Part shown: in pieces, positions 15,641-24,853 of the stretch | How positions within the stretch are numbered: position 1 is the first letter of the stretch | How the letters are laid out: the number at the start of each line of letters is the position of its first letter | From: Candidatus Dormiibacterota bacterium | GTDB lineage: Bacteria; Chloroflexota; Dormibacteria; Dormibacterales; Dormibacteraceae | Reading direction: 5' to 3' | NCBI GenBank assembly: GCA_955652675.1 | Contig: CATPBP010000174.1 | Coordinates: 1 to 48,743 of the forward strand | DNA: 48,743 bases | The notes under the pieces: model-generated | Databases searched by the model: none | Told to the model about the DNA's origin: nothing | Seen by the model: the letters and a program-made list of their open reading frames with translations, nothing else | Position numbers and translations under genes: made by a program

Positions 15641-16321
15641 ATGCTTCGACGTCGTCGCTGGTTTCTGCCCGCCGTCATGGCCACGCTGGCGCCGCTGCTG
15701 CTCGTGGCCTGGACGCTGACCGCGGTCTCCGCGGCGGCACCTTCGCCGTCGGGCACGGCCGCCTCTCCCTCCAGCGCCGCCACCGGGCCCTCGGCCGCGG
15801 CGCCCTCCCCGTCGGGTGGCGCAGCAGCCGCCGGTCAGTCGCCCGCTCCCAGCGCGAGCGCCGGAGCGCTGCCGGGCGACCCGGCCAACGGCTCCACGCT
15901 CTACAACTCGGCCGGCTGCACCGCCTGCCACGGCGCCGGACTGGAGGGCGGCATCGGACCCAAGCTGGCGCCGATCGAGAAGCTTCCGGACACCAAGGAT
16001 CCGCTCAACCCCGACTACCTGATCAGCACCATCAAGAACGGCAAGAGCGGGGTCGGCAGCTTCGGTCAGATGCCAGCGAAGGGCGGTGACCAGGCGCTGA
16101 CCGACAAGGACATCGCCGACATCGCCGCCTTCATCATCCAGAGCAACCGCAACCCCGGTGCAACGCCGCTGGGGCCTGTCGAGCTGGCGCGCAGCAACGT
16201 CTTCTGGGTGAGCATCGCCGTCCTCGGCATGATCTTCATCACATATCTGCTCGCCCGCTACAACATGCGCTGGGTCGGTCGCCGCGCACGGGAGCGTCGG
16301 GAGGCCGAGCGGTCTGGATAG
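15641..16321 (+). CDS. Membrane-anchored cytochrome c
   Basis: This 226-residue protein has an N-terminal signal/anchor (MLRRRRWFLP then a hydrophobic stretch to about 30), a Pro/Ser/Ala-rich linker to about 78, a class-I cytochrome c domain with the haem motif CTACH (93-97), a candidate distal Met in FGQMPA and ADIAAFIIQSN, and a C-terminal membrane helix (about 187-209) with a basic cytoplasmic end. It is likely an electron carrier on the outer face of the cytoplasmic membrane. No oxidase or bc1 gene is in the window, so its redox partners are unknown. The gene is monocistronic or followed closely by the glycosyltransferase gene at 16340. Confidence 0.88.
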   Translation: MLRRRRWFLPAVMATLAPLLLVAWTLTAVSAAAPSPSGTAASPSSAATGPSAAAPSPSGGAAAAGQSPAPSASAGALPGDPANGSTLYNSAGCTACHGAGLEGGIGPKLAPIEKLPDTKDPLNPDYLISTIKNGKSGVGSFGQMPAKGGDQALTDKDIADIAAFIIQSNRNPGATPLGPVELARSNVFWVSIAVLGMIFITYLLARYNMRWVGRRARERREAERSG

Positions 16322-16339
16322 GGCCCCGTTCTGGGCCGA

Positions 16340-17854
16340 TTGGAGGCTGATACGGAAGGCGCCCCCGGGCCCTCGGTGCTCATCCTCTTCTCCGACACGG
16401 GTGGTGGCCACCGAGCCGCCGCCGGGGCCCTGACCCGGGCGCTGCTGGAGATCGAGCCTACCGCCGTCGTAGAGAGCCTCGACCCGCTGATCAGCCAGGG
16501 ACAGCCGCTAGTGCGGCGTCTGACCTCGCTCTATCCCAAGATCATCCAGCGCTCTGGGGCGGCCTGGGGCGTCATCTATCACACCTCCAACACCAGGGCC
16601 GCCTTCACGGCCCTGCGGGGCGTCTTCGGTCGCCAGGTGCGGGGGGTGATCGCGGGTCAGCTGAAATCCCAGGACCCCGACGTCGCCGTCTCCGTGCATC
16701 CGCTGCTCAACCACATCACCCTGGCCGCCATCCGGCGCTCCGGACGCGACCGCGGCCTCATGACCGTCGTCACCGACCTGGTCGACCTGCACCGAGGGTG
16801 GGCGCTGCCCGAGGCAGACCTGGTGGTGGTCCCGACCGAGCAGGCGCGCGAGGCAGTGCTCGGCCTCGGCGTGCCAGAGGAGCGGGTTCGCGCGCTGGGC
16901 CTACCGGTCGACCTTCGCTTCCGGCCACCGGCACCGGGAGAGAAGCAGGCGCTCCGCCGGCGCTTCAGCCTCGACGAGAACCGGCCGACGCTGCTCGTGC
17001 AGGGCGGCGGAGAGGGCTCCGGGAAGCTGCTCCGGGTCGTCCGCGCGCTGGCCTGGGGCGAGCACGAGTGGCAGGTGATCGCCGTCTGCGGCCGCAACGA
17101 GAAGCTGCGCCGACGGCTCTCCCGGGTCCGCTTCTCCACGCCCACCGCCATCCTCGGCTTCGTGGACTACATGCCGGCCCTGATGCGGGCCGCCGACCTG
17201 GTGGTTACCAAAGCCGGTCCCGGCGCCATCTCGGAAGCGTTGGCGACGGGCGTGCCCCTGGTCCTGACCGGCTACCTGCCCGGGCAGGAGACGGCCAACG
17301 TGCGCTTCGTGACGGAATCCGGGCTCGGGGTCTACGCGACCCGGCCGGAGGAGCTGCGCCAGGCGGTATCGCGCCTCCTCGAGGGCGGCGGCAGGGACGT
17401 CTCAGCGATGGCGTCACGGGCGGCGGCCATGGCTCGGCCCTACGCCTCTTTGGACATCGCGCGGGAGTGCCTGGCCATCGCCTCCCGCTACGCCGGAAGC
17501 CGGGAAGCCGGCGGACCGGGCGTGGACAGCGAGACGGTTCCTGTCGGTGAGAGCCAGGGGGAGGCGAGCGAGGTCGAGGAGGCGCACCGCAACGGCCCCG
17601 TGGTGGGGCGCCGACGGCGCTGGACCGGCTGGGGACGCCGCAACGCAGCGACCAGCGGTGAGGAGGCGGCGGGTGGGGCGGGCGCGGCGCAGGGGGCCGC
17701 GACGACCGGTGCCCCCGAGGGGGATGTCCGGACGGACGAGGCTGCTGGTGAGCGGAGCGCGGACGATTCCGTCGGCGGTGCCCCCACCCCTCCCCGCAGT
17801 CCCGAGGGGAGGGGCCGCAAGGGTTACAGAGCCTCCTCGCAGGCCAGGCGGTAG
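16340..17854 (+). CDS. MurG/MGDG-synthase-like glycosyltransferase (GT28) with low-complexity tail
   Basis: Residues 1-390 match the MGDG synthase/processive diacylglycerol glycosyltransferase group: VLILFSDTGGGHRAAAGAL, VAVSVHPLLNH, VVTDLVDLHRGW, VVPTEQAREA, LLVQGGGEGSGKLL, ILGFVDYMPALMRAADLVVTK with AGPGAISEALATGVPLVLTG. These enzymes transfer sugar to diacylglycerol at the membrane. The last 110 or so residues are Gly/Ala/Glu/Arg-rich and probably disordered. TTG 16340 is the first start after the cytochrome stop; GTG 16376, just before LILFSD, is an alternative. The 3' end overlaps the convergent helicase gene by 31 bp and contains an inverted repeat at 17787-17814. Confidence 0.83.
   Translation: MEADTEGAPGPSVLILFSDTGGGHRAAAGALTRALLEIEPTAVVESLDPLISQGQPLVRRLTSLYPKIIQRSGAAWGVIYHTSNTRAAFTALRGVFGRQVRGVIAGQLKSQDPDVAVSVHPLLNHITLAAIRRSGRDRGLMTVVTDLVDLHRGWALPEADLVVVPTEQAREAVLGLGVPEERVRALGLPVDLRFRPPAPGEKQALRRRFSLDENRPTLLVQGGGEGSGKLLRVVRALAWGEHEWQVIAVCGRNEKLRRRLSRVRFSTPTAILGFVDYMPALMRAADLVVTKAGPGAISEALATGVPLVLTGYLPGQETANVRFVTESGLGVYATRPEELRQAVSRLLEGGGRDVSAMASRAAAMARPYASLDIARECLAIASRYAGSREAGGPGVDSETVPVGESQGEASEVEEAHRNGPVVGRRRRWTGWGRRNAATSGEEAAGGAGAAQGAATTGAPEGDVRTDEAAGERSADDSVGGAPTPPRSPEGRGRKGYRASSQARR
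17787..17814. terminator. 9-bp inverted repeat at the convergent gene ends
   Basis: CCCCTCCCC at 17787-17795 pairs perfectly with GGGGAGGGG at 17806-17814 around a 10-nt loop. It is inside the last codons of the glycosyltransferase gene, a few bases before the helicase stop on the other strand. The position suggests a two-way terminator, but there is no T-run. Confidence 0.45.
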
Positions 17855-20730
17855 GCACACAGAGAGCACTTCCGGCGCTCTGGACGGGCCTCGAAGCGCC
17901 CGGCGCGGATGCCCTCGGCCACCTCGTCGCCGATCCGCCGAGCCTCGCCCAGGAGGTCCTCGGTGGCCAGCAGGCGCACCCGCTTGCCCTCTCTCAGGTA
18001 GACGATCTCCAGCTCCAGCGGATCGAGCCCCAGCGTCGCCCGCGCGCCGAGCGCGTAGAGCGCCACCTGGAGGTCGCGCCGCAGCCGGCTGGCCGGCACC
18101 GGCCGCCCCGTCTTGTAGTCGACGATCAGCCCGCCGGTCCCCTCTAAAAAGGTTGACCCTTCCAGAACCCGCCCCCCGCCCTCTTGGGTGGGGGGTGGGA
18201 GACCGTCTACCCGATCGATGATGCCGCGGAGGGTCCAGATGTCAAGGTCGGCTGTAAAGGGCGCCTCCACCAGCCGCGGCCGGCCGGCCAGGCCGCCTTC
18301 CGCCAAGAACCTCTTGAGCAGCCGCCAGCCCAGCGCCTCCAGCGCAGGACGCCGGCGGGGCTCAGCCAGCCCCATGCCCTCCCAGGCCTCGGCGTAGAGG
18401 TCCTGCAGGACCTCGATCCCGACCTCGCGGCCCTGCTGTCGCAGCCGACCAGCCTGCATCAGCGTCAGATGCACCACGGTCCCGAACTGCGCCTCCAGGG
18501 AGGGCACGGCGGGCAGCCGCAGCCGGTAGCGGTACCAGTGCTGGCGGGGGCACTCGCGATAGGAGCTGATGGCGCTGAAGGAGAGCGACGGCTTTTCCAT
18601 CTGGTCCTGCGGAGACTGCTCGACAGGCGGCAGCTGTTGGTCCGCCGGAATTCCGATCTCGGACGCCTCGGCAGGTTGGCCCGGTGCCGGCGGGCTGCCC
18701 GCGCGAGAGTCACCCGGCTCAGCCGTCACCACCTCGGGTCCTCCGGACAGCTCCTCCAGGAAGCGGGAGGGCCGCCACCTGCGGGCACCCTCGTATCGCT
18801 CCGCGTAGGAGAGAACCAGCCGGCGCCGGGCCCTGGTCATCGCCACGTAGCAGAGCCGGCGCTCCTCGGCGACGTGGTCCTCGCGGGCACGGACCGCCGG
18901 TTCGAGCAGCTGCGCAGGAACCTCCAGGCCCTCCTTGCGCGACGCCTGAGGCAGCCGGCCTTCGACCAGCGCCGGTACGAACACCGAATCGAACTCGAGT
19001 CCCTTGGCCTGGTGGATCGTCATCACCTGGATGGCGTCCTGGGCCTCTTCCAGCTCCGCCTCCTCGACGCCCACTCCGGAGAGAAGCACCAGTTCCAGGT
19101 AGTCCACGAACCCGGACAGCGAGTGATCGCGGCGCCGGCCGCAATAGTCCGCGACGAGCTCGGCGAAGCGTCCGACGTTGGCCGCCACCCGCCGCCCCTC
19201 CTGCCGGTCGGCGCCGCAGGCGGCCACCAGCTGGTCCAGGTGCCGGGTCCGTTCGAGCAGCTCGAAGAGCAGGTCGTCCACGCCCAGGCGGGCGGCGGCG
19301 GCGGCCAGCTCTTCAACCGTGGCCGCCCAGGCCGCGGTCGCCGGCGAATCCTTGAGGGCCTGCAGCGGTGCCAGCGCCCCGCCGCTCCCAGCCTCGCCCG
19401 AGGCGGTCTCGCTGGCACCCTCTCGCCAGCTGCGCAGGACCACGGCCAGGTCCGCGTACAGCGGAGGCCGGACCAGCAGCCGGGCCAGCGCGAGGAGGTC
19501 GCTGGGGTCGCGGAGGAGCCGAAGATAGGCGACCAGGTCACGTATCTCGGGCCGCTGGAAGAGGCCCTGAGCCGCCCAGTGCCGGAAGGGCATGCCGGCC
19601 GCCGCCAGCGCCTCGCCCACCGGCCTGGCAAGGGCGTGCGTGCGGACGAGCACCGCTATCTCGCCGGGCCGCACTCCCGAGGCGACGATCTCCACCGCGG
19701 CCCGAGCGATGGCCGCCGCCTCTTCCTCTCTGCGCTCGAAGCGCCAGACCTCGACCGGCACCCCGGGAGCCAGATCGGGATCGGCGTGGAGGGGCTTGCT
19801 CAGGCGGTCAGGATTCTGCTCGATGAGCCGTCGTGAAGCCGAGACCACGGAGTGGACGCTGCGCCGGTTGCGGCCCAAAGCGCGCGTCTCCGCGCCGGGA
19901 AAGCAGGCCAGAAAGCGCTCCATGCTGGCTCTTGAAGCGCCCCTGAAGCGATAGATGCTCTGGTCGTCGTCGCCGACCACGCAGACATTGCCGTCCGGGC
20001 CTCCGAGCAGCTCCACGATCCGCTCCTGGGCCAGGTTGGTGTCCTGGTACTCGTCCACCATCAGCCAGGGGAAGCGCTCGGCGTAGCTGCCGCGCAGCTC
20101 GGGATGAGACTCGAAAAGGCGGACCACGTGGACCAGGAGGTCGTCGAAGTCCAGCAGCCGGTCCTCCCGGCAGCGTGCAGCGTAGGCCCCGAAGAGCCGG
20201 GCGGCTGCGCGCAGCTGGGCCCGGCGCTCCTCGTCCTCGACTCGTCCCGCCCAGGCGGCCAGGCGTGAGAGCGGGACCAGCTCCTGCTTCAACCGCTCCT
20301 GCAGCTTCAGGAGGGGGCCGACCAGGTCGTCAGGCCGCTCGACGCCGATCAGCGCGGGGTCCCCGAGCTCCCACATCAGCTCGCGGAGCAAGATCCAGCG
20401 GTCGGGCCCGCTCAGGATGTCGAAGCCAGGGTGCAGCCCGGCGCGGATTGCCTCTTCGCGGAGCCAGCGCAGCGCCAGGGAGTGGAAGGTGCCAACCTGG
20501 GGCGGTTCCAGCCCCCCAATCTCGTCAGTGATCCGCTGACGCATCTCCCCGGCCGCCCGCTCCGTGAAGGTCATCACCAGGATGGAGGCCGGAGACACGC
20601 CCGACTCCACCAGGCGCCGGAAGCGTTCGGCGATGACCGCCGTCTTCCCGGTGCCGGCGCCGGCCACCAGGCGCACCGGCCCCTCCAGCTGCTGGCTGGC
20701 CTCGACCTGCTCGGCGCTGAGCCGGAGCAC
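17824..20730 (-). CDS. UvrD/PcrA-type helicase fused to an Fe-S PD-(D/E)XK nuclease
   Basis: The 968-residue protein has superfamily-1 helicase motifs: AGAGTGKT (Lys29), FTERAAGEM, FDDLL, DEYQDTN, GDDDQSIYRFRGA, TIHQAKGLEFD and VAMTRARRRL. After a Pro/Gln-rich linker (about 680-715), a RecB/AddB-like nuclease follows with YRECPRQHWYRYRL, GTVVHLTL, GIIDRVDG and LIVDYKTGR, ending in KCSLCAYRLAC. The single early Cys plus three late Cys match the 4Fe-4S nuclease staple of AddB/Cas4/AdnA. It probably acts in double-strand break resection. The GTG start is 10 bp after dciA. No partner helicase-nuclease gene is seen here. Confidence 0.9.
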   Translation of the reverse strand: MLRLSAEQVEASQQLEGPVRLVAGAGTGKTAVIAERFRRLVESGVSPASILVMTFTERAAGEMRQRITDEIGGLEPPQVGTFHSLALRWLREEAIRAGLHPGFDILSGPDRWILLRELMWELGDPALIGVERPDDLVGPLLKLQERLKQELVPLSRLAAWAGRVEDEERRAQLRAAARLFGAYAARCREDRLLDFDDLLVHVVRLFESHPELRGSYAERFPWLMVDEYQDTNLAQERIVELLGGPDGNVCVVGDDDQSIYRFRGASRASMERFLACFPGAETRALGRNRRSVHSVVSASRRLIEQNPDRLSKPLHADPDLAPGVPVEVWRFERREEEAAAIARAAVEIVASGVRPGEIAVLVRTHALARPVGEALAAAGMPFRHWAAQGLFQRPEIRDLVAYLRLLRDPSDLLALARLLVRPPLYADLAVVLRSWREGASETASGEAGSGGALAPLQALKDSPATAAWAATVEELAAAAARLGVDDLLFELLERTRHLDQLVAACGADRQEGRRVAANVGRFAELVADYCGRRRDHSLSGFVDYLELVLLSGVGVEEAELEEAQDAIQVMTIHQAKGLEFDSVFVPALVEGRLPQASRKEGLEVPAQLLEPAVRAREDHVAEERRLCYVAMTRARRRLVLSYAERYEGARRWRPSRFLEELSGGPEVVTAEPGDSRAGSPPAPGQPAEASEIGIPADQQLPPVEQSPQDQMEKPSLSFSAISSYRECPRQHWYRYRLRLPAVPSLEAQFGTVVHLTLMQAGRLRQQGREVGIEVLQDLYAEAWEGMGLAEPRRRPALEALGWRLLKRFLAEGGLAGRPRLVEAPFTADLDIWTLRGIIDRVDGLPPPTQEGGGRVLEGSTFLEGTGGLIVDYKTGRPVPASRLRRDLQVALYALGARATLGLDPLELEIVYLREGKRVRLLATEDLLGEARRIGDEVAEGIRAGRFEARPERRKCSLCAYRLACEEAL

Positions 20731-20739
20731 CCGTTCCGG

Positions 20740-21048
20740 CTAGAGGGCGCGGCGGCCCGGCCCGCCGCCCACGCGAACCCGGATCGTCCTGATTCTCCCC
20801 GGCAACCGGGATTCCTGGTTCAGCCGCTGCATCAGCCGCTCTGAGTCGATCCGGAGCTGGTGCGCCAGCGCCGGGTTGCTCGTGGTGATGGAAACCGTGG
20901 TCCCGTGGACCTGGATCGACTCGCAGCCGGCGGCGAGCGCTTCCCCGATCACCTCCCGAAAGGCGATGCGCAGCCGGTACTCCGTGAGCTGCCCCGAACC
21001 GGGCTGTCGCTGGATAACCCTGCCGAGAAGATTCCCAAGCTTATCCAC
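20740..21048 (-). CDS. dciA: DciA-like protein (DUF721), replicative helicase loader candidate
   Basis: The 102-residue product (LGNLLGRVIQRQPG at the start, then VIGEALAAGCESIQVHGTTVSI, NPALAHQLRIDSERLMQRLN) fits DUF721/DciA, which loads or activates DnaB in bacteria lacking DnaC/DnaI. The basic C-terminus (RTIRVRVGG) is typical. The GTG start overlaps the recF stop by 8 bp, and a perfect DnaA box lies over the junction. Its place at the end of dnaA-dnaN-recF is the usual one. Confidence 0.85.
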   Translation of the reverse strand: MDKLGNLLGRVIQRQPGSGQLTEYRLRIAFREVIGEALAAGCESIQVHGTTVSITTSNPALAHQLRIDSERLMQRLNQESRLPGRIRTIRVRVGGGPGRRAL

Positions 21049-21049
21049 A
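21041..21049. promoter_or_regulatory. Perfect DnaA box at the recF/dciA junction
   Basis: TTATCCACA is an exact consensus DnaA box. It covers the recF stop codon and the dciA start codon. It could let DnaA sense or regulate the locus, or be imposed partly by the coding sequence (GTG GAT AAG at the dciA start). Confidence 0.6.
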
Positions 21050-22126
21050 GGCTTGAACTCGTCCGGCCTCGATGCACCTGACCACCGAGCTGCCGATCAC
21101 GGCGGCCGGGAAGGGCTCTGCCTCGACCGAGGTGATGACCACCTGTCCCGGCTCGCCGAGTGACTCGAGGAGGGCGCGGCGGCGGTCGCCGTCCAGCTCC
21201 GAGAGCACGTCGTCGAGGAGGAGGACGGGGCGCTCGCCAGTCATGCTGGCCACCAGCTCCGCCTCCGCCAGCTTCACGCTGACCACCGCGGTTCGCTGCT
21301 GACCCTGGGAGGCGAAGCCGCGTGCGTCCCGGCCCCCCAGCCTCATGAGGATGTCGTCGCGGTGGGGCCCAACGCTCGTCGAGCCACGCCGGAGGTCTTC
21401 TCTGCGTGAGTTCTCCACAGCTGAGAGCAGATCAGCCGGCGGTCCCTGGTATTCGAGCTCAAGCACCTCGCCGCCCGAGATGACACCGTGGGCGGCGGCC
21501 GCTCCCTCGCGCAGGGCGGCCACGGCCCTGCCCCTGGCTCCGGCGATCTCGCCCCCGAGCTTCGCCAGCTCGAGGTCCCAGACCTCCAGGGCCGAGGGGG
21601 GCTGATCGCCTGACCAGACCTGCTTCAAAAGGCTGTTGCGCTGTTCCAGGACCCTGGCGTACCTGGCCAGCGCGCGGGCGTAGCCGGCCTCCACCTGCAC
21701 CAGCATCTGGTTGAGCAACCGGCGGCGATGCTCCGGTCCCGACTTGACCAGGTTGAGGTCGTCGGGCCAGAAGAGCGCGACGCGGAAGAGACCAGGCAGG
21801 TCGACCGCCCGCCGGGGCCGCCCGTCGACCTCGATGCGACGCCGCGCTCGCTCGCCGTCGATGACGATCGAGATGCGTATCTCGGCACGCCGGGAGCCCG
21901 ATTCTACGACCGCTGCGATCCTCGCCTCGGGAGCCAGCGGTCCCACCAGCTCGGCGTCGCGCCGGGCCCGCGGTGACGAGGAGAGCGCCAGCATGGCCAC
22001 CGACTCCAGGAGGTTGGTCTTGCCCTGGCCGTTGGCGCCCAGGAAGAGATTGAGCCTGGGGCCGGGCTCCAGGTCGAGGTGGCCGTAGTTGCGATAGTTG
22101 CGAAGTTCGAGCCAGATCAGGTGCAA
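21041..22126 (-). CDS. recF: DNA replication and repair protein RecF
   Basis: RecF is an SMC-like ATPase that loads RecA at gaps together with RecO/RecR. The 361-residue protein shows LELRNYRNY, the Walker A GANGQGKTNLLE, ALFWPDDLNLVKSGPEHRRR, the signature region FASQGQQRTAVVSVKLAEAE and Walker B PVLLLDDVLSELDGDRR. The start is TTG at 22126, giving LHLIWLELRNY, which aligns with the family N-terminus. It is 11 bp downstream of dnaN and overlaps dciA. Confidence 0.95.
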   Translation of the reverse strand: MHLIWLELRNYRNYGHLDLEPGPRLNLFLGANGQGKTNLLESVAMLALSSSPRARRDAELVGPLAPEARIAAVVESGSRRAEIRISIVIDGERARRRIEVDGRPRRAVDLPGLFRVALFWPDDLNLVKSGPEHRRRLLNQMLVQVEAGYARALARYARVLEQRNSLLKQVWSGDQPPSALEVWDLELAKLGGEIAGARGRAVAALREGAAAAHGVISGGEVLELEYQGPPADLLSAVENSRREDLRRGSTSVGPHRDDILMRLGGRDARGFASQGQQRTAVVSVKLAEAELVASMTGERPVLLLDDVLSELDGDRRRALLESLGEPGQVVITSVEAEPFPAAVIGSSVVRCIEAGRVQACG

Positions 22127-22137
22127 GTGTCAGGCGG

Positions 22138-23253
22138 CTACATCGCCACCCGGACGGGCATGATCACGTAGAGGTAGTCGTCCGAGCCCGGGGGCTTGAT
22201 CAGGCCCGGGCTCAGCGGCCCGTCGAACTTGAATTCGACCTGTTCCGCCTCCATCACCGAGAGCGCGTCCAGGACGTAGCGCGCGTTGAAGGCGATCTGG
22301 ATCTCCGAGCCGTCGACCTCGGCACCCAGCTCGGCGCGGCTGTCGCCGACCTCGTTGGTGGTGGCCGAAAGCATCACCGAGCCCTGCTGGGCGCGGATCC
22401 GGATCACGTTGGCGCTGTCCCGGGCGAAAAGTGAGACCGCCTTCACGGTCTGCATCAGGTCCCCGGTCGCCAGGCGGACGCTGGTTGAACTCTTGCTGGG
22501 GATAACTTGTGCGTAGTTGGGATAGTTGCCGTCGATCAGCCGAGAGGTCACCTCCGAAGTGCCGGCTCGGAAGAAGATCTGGTTGCGGGCCTTGGAGACC
22601 AGGACCTCGACGTCGCCCGACTCCCCCCGGAAGGCCCTCGGCAGCTCGCCCAGGGCCCGGGCCGGAACTATCAAGCTCGCCTCCAGCTCCTCGCTGGTGA
22701 CCGCGGTCAGCCGGCGCTCGGCGAGGCGGTGGCCGTCGGTCGCGACCAGGATCAGGCGCGGCCCGGCGATCTGCAGGAGCTCACCGGTCAGCACCGGCCG
22801 CGCTTCGTCGGTGGAGGCAGCGATCTGCGTCTGCTCGATGGCGCCCAGCAGGCTCTCGAGCGGGATGGCGAGCCTGTCGCCCTCGTCGGGCCGGGGGCCC
22901 GGGGGGAACTCATCAGCCTCGATGCATTTGATGTGGGTGTCGAAGCGACCGCAGCGAACACTCAGCGTCTGGTTGCTGGTGTCCAGCTCCATCTCGAGGG
23001 GCGCCTCCGGCAAAGTGGCCACGAAGTCGGTCAGCAGCCTGGCCGGCGCGGTGGTGCTGCCTTCGTCGGCAACCTCGGCCGGGATCACCTTGCGGATGCC
23101 GATCTCGAGATTGGTGGCTGTGAGGGAAAGGCCCTCCGAGGTGGTCTCCAGCAGGATGTTGTTGAGGATCGGGAGCGTGGTCCTCGTGGAGATGGCCCGA
23201 GAAACAATCTGCAGTGCCTGGCTCAGGACGTGCGGTTGGCAGGTCAGTTTCAA
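22138..23253 (-). CDS. dnaN: DNA polymerase III beta subunit (sliding clamp)
   Basis: The 371-residue clamp protein has the three-domain DnaN pattern: MKLTCQPHVLSQALQIVSRA, RTTLPILNNILLE, LTATNLEIGIRK, LVATDGHRLAERRL, LIDGNYPNYAQVIP and the closing YLYVIMPVRVAM. It encircles DNA and tethers polymerase III. The TTG start has a strong Shine-Dalgarno (AAGGAG, 6 nt spacer). It follows dnaA after a 244-bp gap holding two DnaA-box-like sites, so it may have its own DnaA-sensitive promoter. Confidence 0.96.
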   Translation of the reverse strand: MKLTCQPHVLSQALQIVSRAISTRTTLPILNNILLETTSEGLSLTATNLEIGIRKVIPAEVADEGSTTAPARLLTDFVATLPEAPLEMELDTSNQTLSVRCGRFDTHIKCIEADEFPPGPRPDEGDRLAIPLESLLGAIEQTQIAASTDEARPVLTGELLQIAGPRLILVATDGHRLAERRLTAVTSEELEASLIVPARALGELPRAFRGESGDVEVLVSKARNQIFFRAGTSEVTSRLIDGNYPNYAQVIPSKSSTSVRLATGDLMQTVKAVSLFARDSANVIRIRAQQGSVMLSATTNEVGDSRAELGAEVDGSEIQIAFNARYVLDALSVMEAEQVEFKFDGPLSPGLIKPPGSDDYLYVIMPVRVAM

Positions 23254-23497
23254 GGTTGGCTCCTTATCCCCACTTGTTCTCGTCTGTTATTAGGTCTCTC
23301 GGCAGTCGCCGGACCAGTAGGCGCTGTGGATAGTGTGCAGTCGCTATTCGGCGTCATCTCGCCGCGGCGGGGGAAAAGCATAGGTGAAACCTCGGCCCAA
23401 GCCCGCGATGGGCTGGGACACTTTGGGGACGAGTGGCCCGCCGGCGGCGCCTGCACAGCGTTGAGGGCGGTCGTGCACAGGCTCTTGTGGAAGGTTT
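23254..23497. promoter_or_regulatory. dnaA-dnaN intergenic region with DnaA-box-like sites
   Basis: TTATCCCCA at 23264-23272 and TGTGGATAG at 23325-23333 each differ from the DnaA box by one base and are oppositely oriented. The first lies next to the dnaN Shine-Dalgarno, so bound DnaA could block dnaN translation signals or its promoter. No AT-rich unwinding element was obvious here, so I favour regulation rather than the origin itself. Confidence 0.5.
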
Positions 23498-24853
23498 TCA
23501 TCGCGCCGCATAGAGCTGCTCGCGGATGGACTGGACCTCGTAGCGCAGCCGCTCGTCCTCCTTGAGCTCGTTGATGATCTTCTCGATCGAGTGCAGGGCC
23601 GTGGTGTGGTCTCGACCGCCGAAGGCCTGGCCGATCACTGGCAGAGAGGAGGGCGTCTCCTCACGGACCACATACATCGCCACCTGCCGAGGGAAGACGA
23701 TGTGCTTGTCGCGGCGCTTGCTTTTCATGTCGTCGACCGAGACCGAGTAGTACTCGGCGACTGTCTCCTGGATTCGATCTATGGTCAGCGGGCGCCGGTT
23801 GCCGGCCGGGATGATGTCCTCCAGCAGCCGGGCCGCCTCCTCCTCGTCGACCGGCCGCTGGTGGATGGCCGAGAAGGCGAGAACCCGGGTCAGGGCGCCC
23901 TCGAGCTCGCGGATGTTCTTCTGCACCTTGTGGGCGATGAAGGTCAGGACCGCTTCAGAGACCAGGCCGGCGTTGGCGCTCAACTTGGAGCGGAGGATGG
24001 CCAGCCGGGTCTCGAAGTCGGGGGGCTGGATGTCCGCCAATAGGCCTTGCTCGAATCGCGAGCGCAGGCGGTCCTCGAGGGTGGGGATCTCCTTGGGCGG
24101 GCGATCCGAGGAGATGACGATCTGCTTGTTGATCTCGTGGAGCGCGTTGAAGGTGTGGAAAAACTCTTCTTTGGTCCTGTCCTTGCCCGCCAGGAACTGG
24201 ATGTCGTCGATCAGGAGGACGTCCACCGTCCGGTAGGTCACCCGGAACTCGCTCATCCGGGCGGTCTGGATGGACGCGATGACCTCGTTCATGAACTGCT
24301 CGGAGGTCAGGTAGAGGACCCGCTTCTTGGGGAAGCGGCGGCGGACCTCGTGCCCGATGGCGTGCATCAGGTGGGTCTTGCCCAGGCCCACCCCGCCGTA
24401 GAGGAAGAGCGGGTTGTAGGTCTCTCCAGGGGCGTCGGCCACGGCCTTGGCGGCCGCGTGGGCGAAGCGCGAGTTGTTGCCGACCACGAACGAGCTGAAC
24501 TTGAACTTCTCGCTGAGCTCGCTCTGGCCGACCGCCGGCGATGGCTCCGGCATGTTGTCCTCGCCCACAAGCAGGTCGTCGTCGCCCGCCAGGGCGGCCC
24601 GGTTGCCGTTGCTGGAGACCACGAAGTCGACCTCGACCTCGGTGCCCGTGACGGCCTGCAGCGTCTCCTGGATCAGGCCCGCGAAGCGGTCCTCCAGCCA
24701 GTCTTTGGCCAACTTGCTGGGAACGCCCACCCGGTAGATGCTCCCGTCGGCGGAGAGCAAGGTGGTGTTCTTCAACCAGGTCTCGTAGCTCGGCTTTGCG
24801 AGCTGGAAGCGGAGTTCGTCTTGCACAGCAGTCCAGATCTGGTCCTGGTTCAC
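23498..24853 (-). CDS. dnaA: Chromosomal replication initiator protein DnaA
   Basis: DnaA binds and unwinds oriC. The 451-residue protein has domain I (QIWTAVQDELRFQLAKPSYE), a short linker, the AAA+ domain (FVVGNNSRFAHAAA, Walker A GGVGLGKTHL, Walker B VLLIDDIQFLAGK, SSDRPPKEIP) and the DNA-binding domain IV with the signature FGGRDHTTALHSIEKI. The start is GTG at 24853 with AAGGAG 11 nt upstream. The 600 bp upstream are rich in DnaA boxes, allowing autoregulation. Confidence 0.97.
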   Translation of the reverse strand: MNQDQIWTAVQDELRFQLAKPSYETWLKNTTLLSADGSIYRVGVPSKLAKDWLEDRFAGLIQETLQAVTGTEVEVDFVVSSNGNRAALAGDDDLLVGEDNMPEPSPAVGQSELSEKFKFSSFVVGNNSRFAHAAAKAVADAPGETYNPLFLYGGVGLGKTHLMHAIGHEVRRRFPKKRVLYLTSEQFMNEVIASIQTARMSEFRVTYRTVDVLLIDDIQFLAGKDRTKEEFFHTFNALHEINKQIVISSDRPPKEIPTLEDRLRSRFEQGLLADIQPPDFETRLAILRSKLSANAGLVSEAVLTFIAHKVQKNIRELEGALTRVLAFSAIHQRPVDEEEAARLLEDIIPAGNRRPLTIDRIQETVAEYYSVSVDDMKSKRRDKHIVFPRQVAMYVVREETPSSLPVIGQAFGGRDHTTALHSIEKIINELKEDERLRYEVQSIREQLYAAR

